This document shows, piece after piece, positions 4,314 through 6,238 of a stretch of DNA of 6,238 nt. Position numbers and translations under genes: made by a program. Numbering within the stretch: the stretch's first letter is position 1; each line of letters starts with the position of its first letter. Source of the DNA: Treponema sp. (lineage in GTDB: Bacteria; Spirochaetota; Spirochaetia; Treponematales; Breznakiellaceae). The DNA is taken from positions 1-6,238 of the forward strand of contig JAISGE010000078.1 in the NCBI GenBank assembly GCA_031263265.1, written 5' to 3'. The notes below the pieces were generated by a model that saw nothing but the letters and a program-made list of their open reading frames with translations, did not search any database and had not been told where the DNA came from.

Positions 4314-6238
4314 ATGGCTTTTGAAGAGTGTAGCTTTGAACCAGGGAAAGCCCTGCCCATAGGCGCTTCATTGACTGGTCAGGGGGTGAATTTTTCCGTG
4401 TTTTCTCGGCATGCCCATTCAGTTACCTTGGTGCTTTTTGCGTCGTCAGAGCCGGACAGTGCCTACAAGCAATGGAAACTGGATAGGCAGATAAACCGGA
4501 CCGGTGATATGTGGCATTGCCACCTTAGGGGGCTTAAGCCTGGGGCGCTCTACCTCTATCAAGTGGATGGGCCTTATGTCCCGGAAAAGGGGTTTCGGTT
4601 TAATCCCCATAAAGCGTTGCTTGATCCCTATGCCAAGGCCCTGACTGATTTAAGCCGTTGGGATCAACGTTCAAGTACGGGGTACGATCCTGATGACTGC
4701 CTGGAGGATATTTCCTTTTCTCAATTCGATGATCTGCACCGTAAACCACGGTGCATCGTGATCGACGATACCTTTGATTGGCAGGGAGATAGGCCCCTCA
4801 ACTATCCCCTCAGGTTCAGTGTGCTCTATGAAACCCATGTGAGGGGTCTTACCAAACATCCTCAGTCCGGGGTAGAACATCCCGGCACCTACCGGGGCGT
4901 GATCGAAAAGATCCCGTTTTTCAAGGAACTGGGTATCACCAGCCTGGAATTCCTGCCCATTCAAGAGTTCAATGAACGGGAACATACTCGGATAAACCCC
5001 CGGACCGGGGAGTCCTTGGTCAATTATTGGGGGTATTCCACAGTTGCCTTTTTTGCCCCTAAGGGTTCTTATGCTGCGGATTCCAGTTTGGGAGGACAGG
5101 TGCGGGAATTCAAAGAGATGGTACGAGAACTGCATAAGGCAGGACTGGAAGTGATCCTAGACATCGTGTTTAACCATACGGCTGAGGGAAATGAGCGGGG
5201 GCCGACGTTCTCGTTCCGGGGTCTGGATAACCGGATCTATTATATATTAGACGAAAATAAGCGGTACTATAAGAACTATGCAGGCTGTGGCAATACGGTA
5301 AACTGTAACAATCCGGTGGTGCGGGGTTTCATCATGGACTGTCTGCGGTACTGGGTCATGGAGATGCACGTAGACGGCTTCCGCTTTGACTTAGGTTCTA
5401 TCTTGGGCCGGGATCAGCAGGGGCGGCTCATGGAAAATCCCCCCACCCTGGAACGGATCGCCGAAGATCCCGTACTGCGGCATACCAAGATCATCGCCGA
5501 AGCCTGGGATGCCGGGGGGGCCTACCAAGTGGGCTGGTTCCCCGGAGGCCGCTGGGCGGAATGGAACGACCGTTACCGGGATGATGTACGGAAATATTGG
5601 CGGGGGGATGCCCGCCAGACCCGGCATTTGGCCACCCGGCTTGCGGGGAGTTCAGACCTGTACCTCAGAGATGGGAGGAAGCCCTTTCATTCGATCAACT
5701 TCATCACGAGCCATGATGGGTTCACCCTTAAAGACCTGGTATCCTATGGGGTTAAGCATAACGAAGAAAACGGCGAGCAGAACTGGGACGGCAATGATAC
5801 GAATTACAGTGCCAACTATGGGTTTGAAGGCTCTTCACTGAACCCGGTGATTGAATTGGTGCGGGAACGGCTTATGAAAAATTATATCGCTACCTTGATG
5901 GTTTCCCTGGGAACCCCGATGATCCTTGGAGGAGATGAAATGGGGCGGACGCAAGGGGGAAATAACAACGCCTATTGTCAAGACAATGAAATCTCCTGGT
6001 ACGACTGGTCATTACTGGAAAAGAACCAGGGCCTTTTCCGATTTGTAAGGGAGATGATCGCGTTCCGGCTTCGGCATCCTGGGTTTATGCGCCCGGAATT
6101 CTACACCGGCAAGGACGGGAACTACAATGCGATTCCTGATATAAGCTGGTTCGATGAAACCGGGGAAGCACCTGACTGGGAAGAGATCCATACCTGTCTT
6201 GCCCTGCGGATGGACGGCAGCAAAGCGGATATTCTCGC
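4314..6238 (+). CDS. glgX: Glycogen debranching enzyme, GlgX/isoamylase type (GH13), 3' end beyond the window
   Basis: The frame is open without interruption from ATG at 4314 to the window edge, giving 641 complete codons of a family usually about 650-720 residues long. It starts with an N-terminal CBM48-like beta domain (GVNFSVFSRHA, then YQVDGPY), followed by the GH13 barrel. All four conserved regions are present: DIVFNH (283-288), GFRFDLGS with nucleophile D359, IAEAWD with acid/base E396, and FITSHDG with D468. NYWGYS, NNNAYCQDNEISWYDW and LGTPMILGGDEMGRTQGG are typical of GlgX and isoamylases, which hydrolyse alpha-1,6 branches of glycogen in the cytoplasm. GGAGG (4298-4302) is the ribosome binding site, with a somewhat long 11-base spacer; the nearer ATG at 4303 is in a different frame. 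It is the third gene of the apparent operon and links the cluster to glycogen breakdown. Confidence 0.95.
   Translation, partial: MAFEECSFEPGKALPIGASLTGQGVNFSVFSRHAHSVTLVLFASSEPDSAYKQWKLDRQINRTGDMWHCHLRGLKPGALYLYQVDGPYVPEKGFRFNPHKALLDPYAKALTDLSRWDQRSSTGYDPDDCLEDISFSQFDDLHRKPRCIVIDDTFDWQGDRPLNYPLRFSVLYETHVRGLTKHPQSGVEHPGTYRGVIEKIPFFKELGITSLEFLPIQEFNEREHTRINPRTGESLVNYWGYSTVAFFAPKGSYAADSSLGGQVREFKEMVRELHKAGLEVILDIVFNHTAEGNERGPTFSFRGLDNRIYYILDENKRYYKNYAGCGNTVNCNNPVVRGFIMDCLRYWVMEMHVDGFRFDLGSILGRDQQGRLMENPPTLERIAEDPVLRHTKIIAEAWDAGGAYQVGWFPGGRWAEWNDRYRDDVRKYWRGDARQTRHLATRLAGSSDLYLRDGRKPFHSINFITSHDGFTLKDLVSYGVKHNEENGEQNWDGNDTNYSANYGFEGSSLNPVIELVRERLMKNYIATLMVSLGTPMILGGDEMGRTQGGNNNAYCQDNEISWYDWSLLEKNQGLFRFVREMIAFRLRHPGFMRPEFYTGKDGNYNAIPDISWFDETGEAPDWEEIHTCLALRMDGSKADIL

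Noticed and set aside
4671..5135. Minus-strand open frame of 154 codons inside glgX
   Set aside because: Shadow of an unambiguous GH13 gene; its Pro/Gly-rich peptide matches no pattern I recognise.
5509..5841. Plus-strand open frame of 110 codons inside glgX in another frame
   Set aside because: The glgX frame runs through with catalytic motifs on both sides; this is an overlapping shadow.

Overview
The window looks like chromosomal DNA from a spirochaete, most likely a Treponema of the termite-gut type. This is inferred from moderate GC, clear AGGAG-type ribosome binding sites, a small-protein/DUF2335 gene pair of a kind I associate with treponemes, and the SDR-HD-glgX gene combination. No rRNA, tRNA, CRISPR array, transposase or integrase is visible, and the exact species cannot be fixed from the sequence alone.

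Layout. Bases 1-104 hold the end of an unrecognised plus-strand gene. Bases 172-616 hold two overlapping small plus-strand genes: a 68-residue hypothetical protein, and a DUF2335-like protein whose C-terminal membrane hairpin is missing, with a remnant readable in another frame. Converging on them is a minus-strand gene (685-1836) for a secreted or periplasmic von Willebrand factor A (vWA) protein with a complete metal-ion site. A divergent intergenic region of about 340 bp follows. It contains an 8-bp-arm palindrome and two candidate plus-strand promoters.

From 2178 to the window end is a tightly packed plus-strand cluster that is probably one operon. It encodes a 421-residue protein with an unrecognised N-terminal region fused to a sorbitol-6-phosphate-dehydrogenase-like SDR domain, a 271-residue HD-domain metal phosphohydrolase, and the first 641 codons of a GlgX/isoamylase-type glycogen debranching enzyme. 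Spacers are 31 and 23 bp.

The most interesting object is the SDR protein. Its reading frame is intact and has a strong ribosome binding site, yet several family hallmarks are altered. The Gly-rich nucleotide motif is interrupted by a Lys/Glu-rich insertion, the NAG motif is changed, the catalytic Tyr is Asn, and a loop before the C-terminal motif is short. It looks like a pseudoenzyme, or a recently decaying paralogue, placed at the head of a glycogen-related operon. A regulatory or scaffold role is possible but is only inference.
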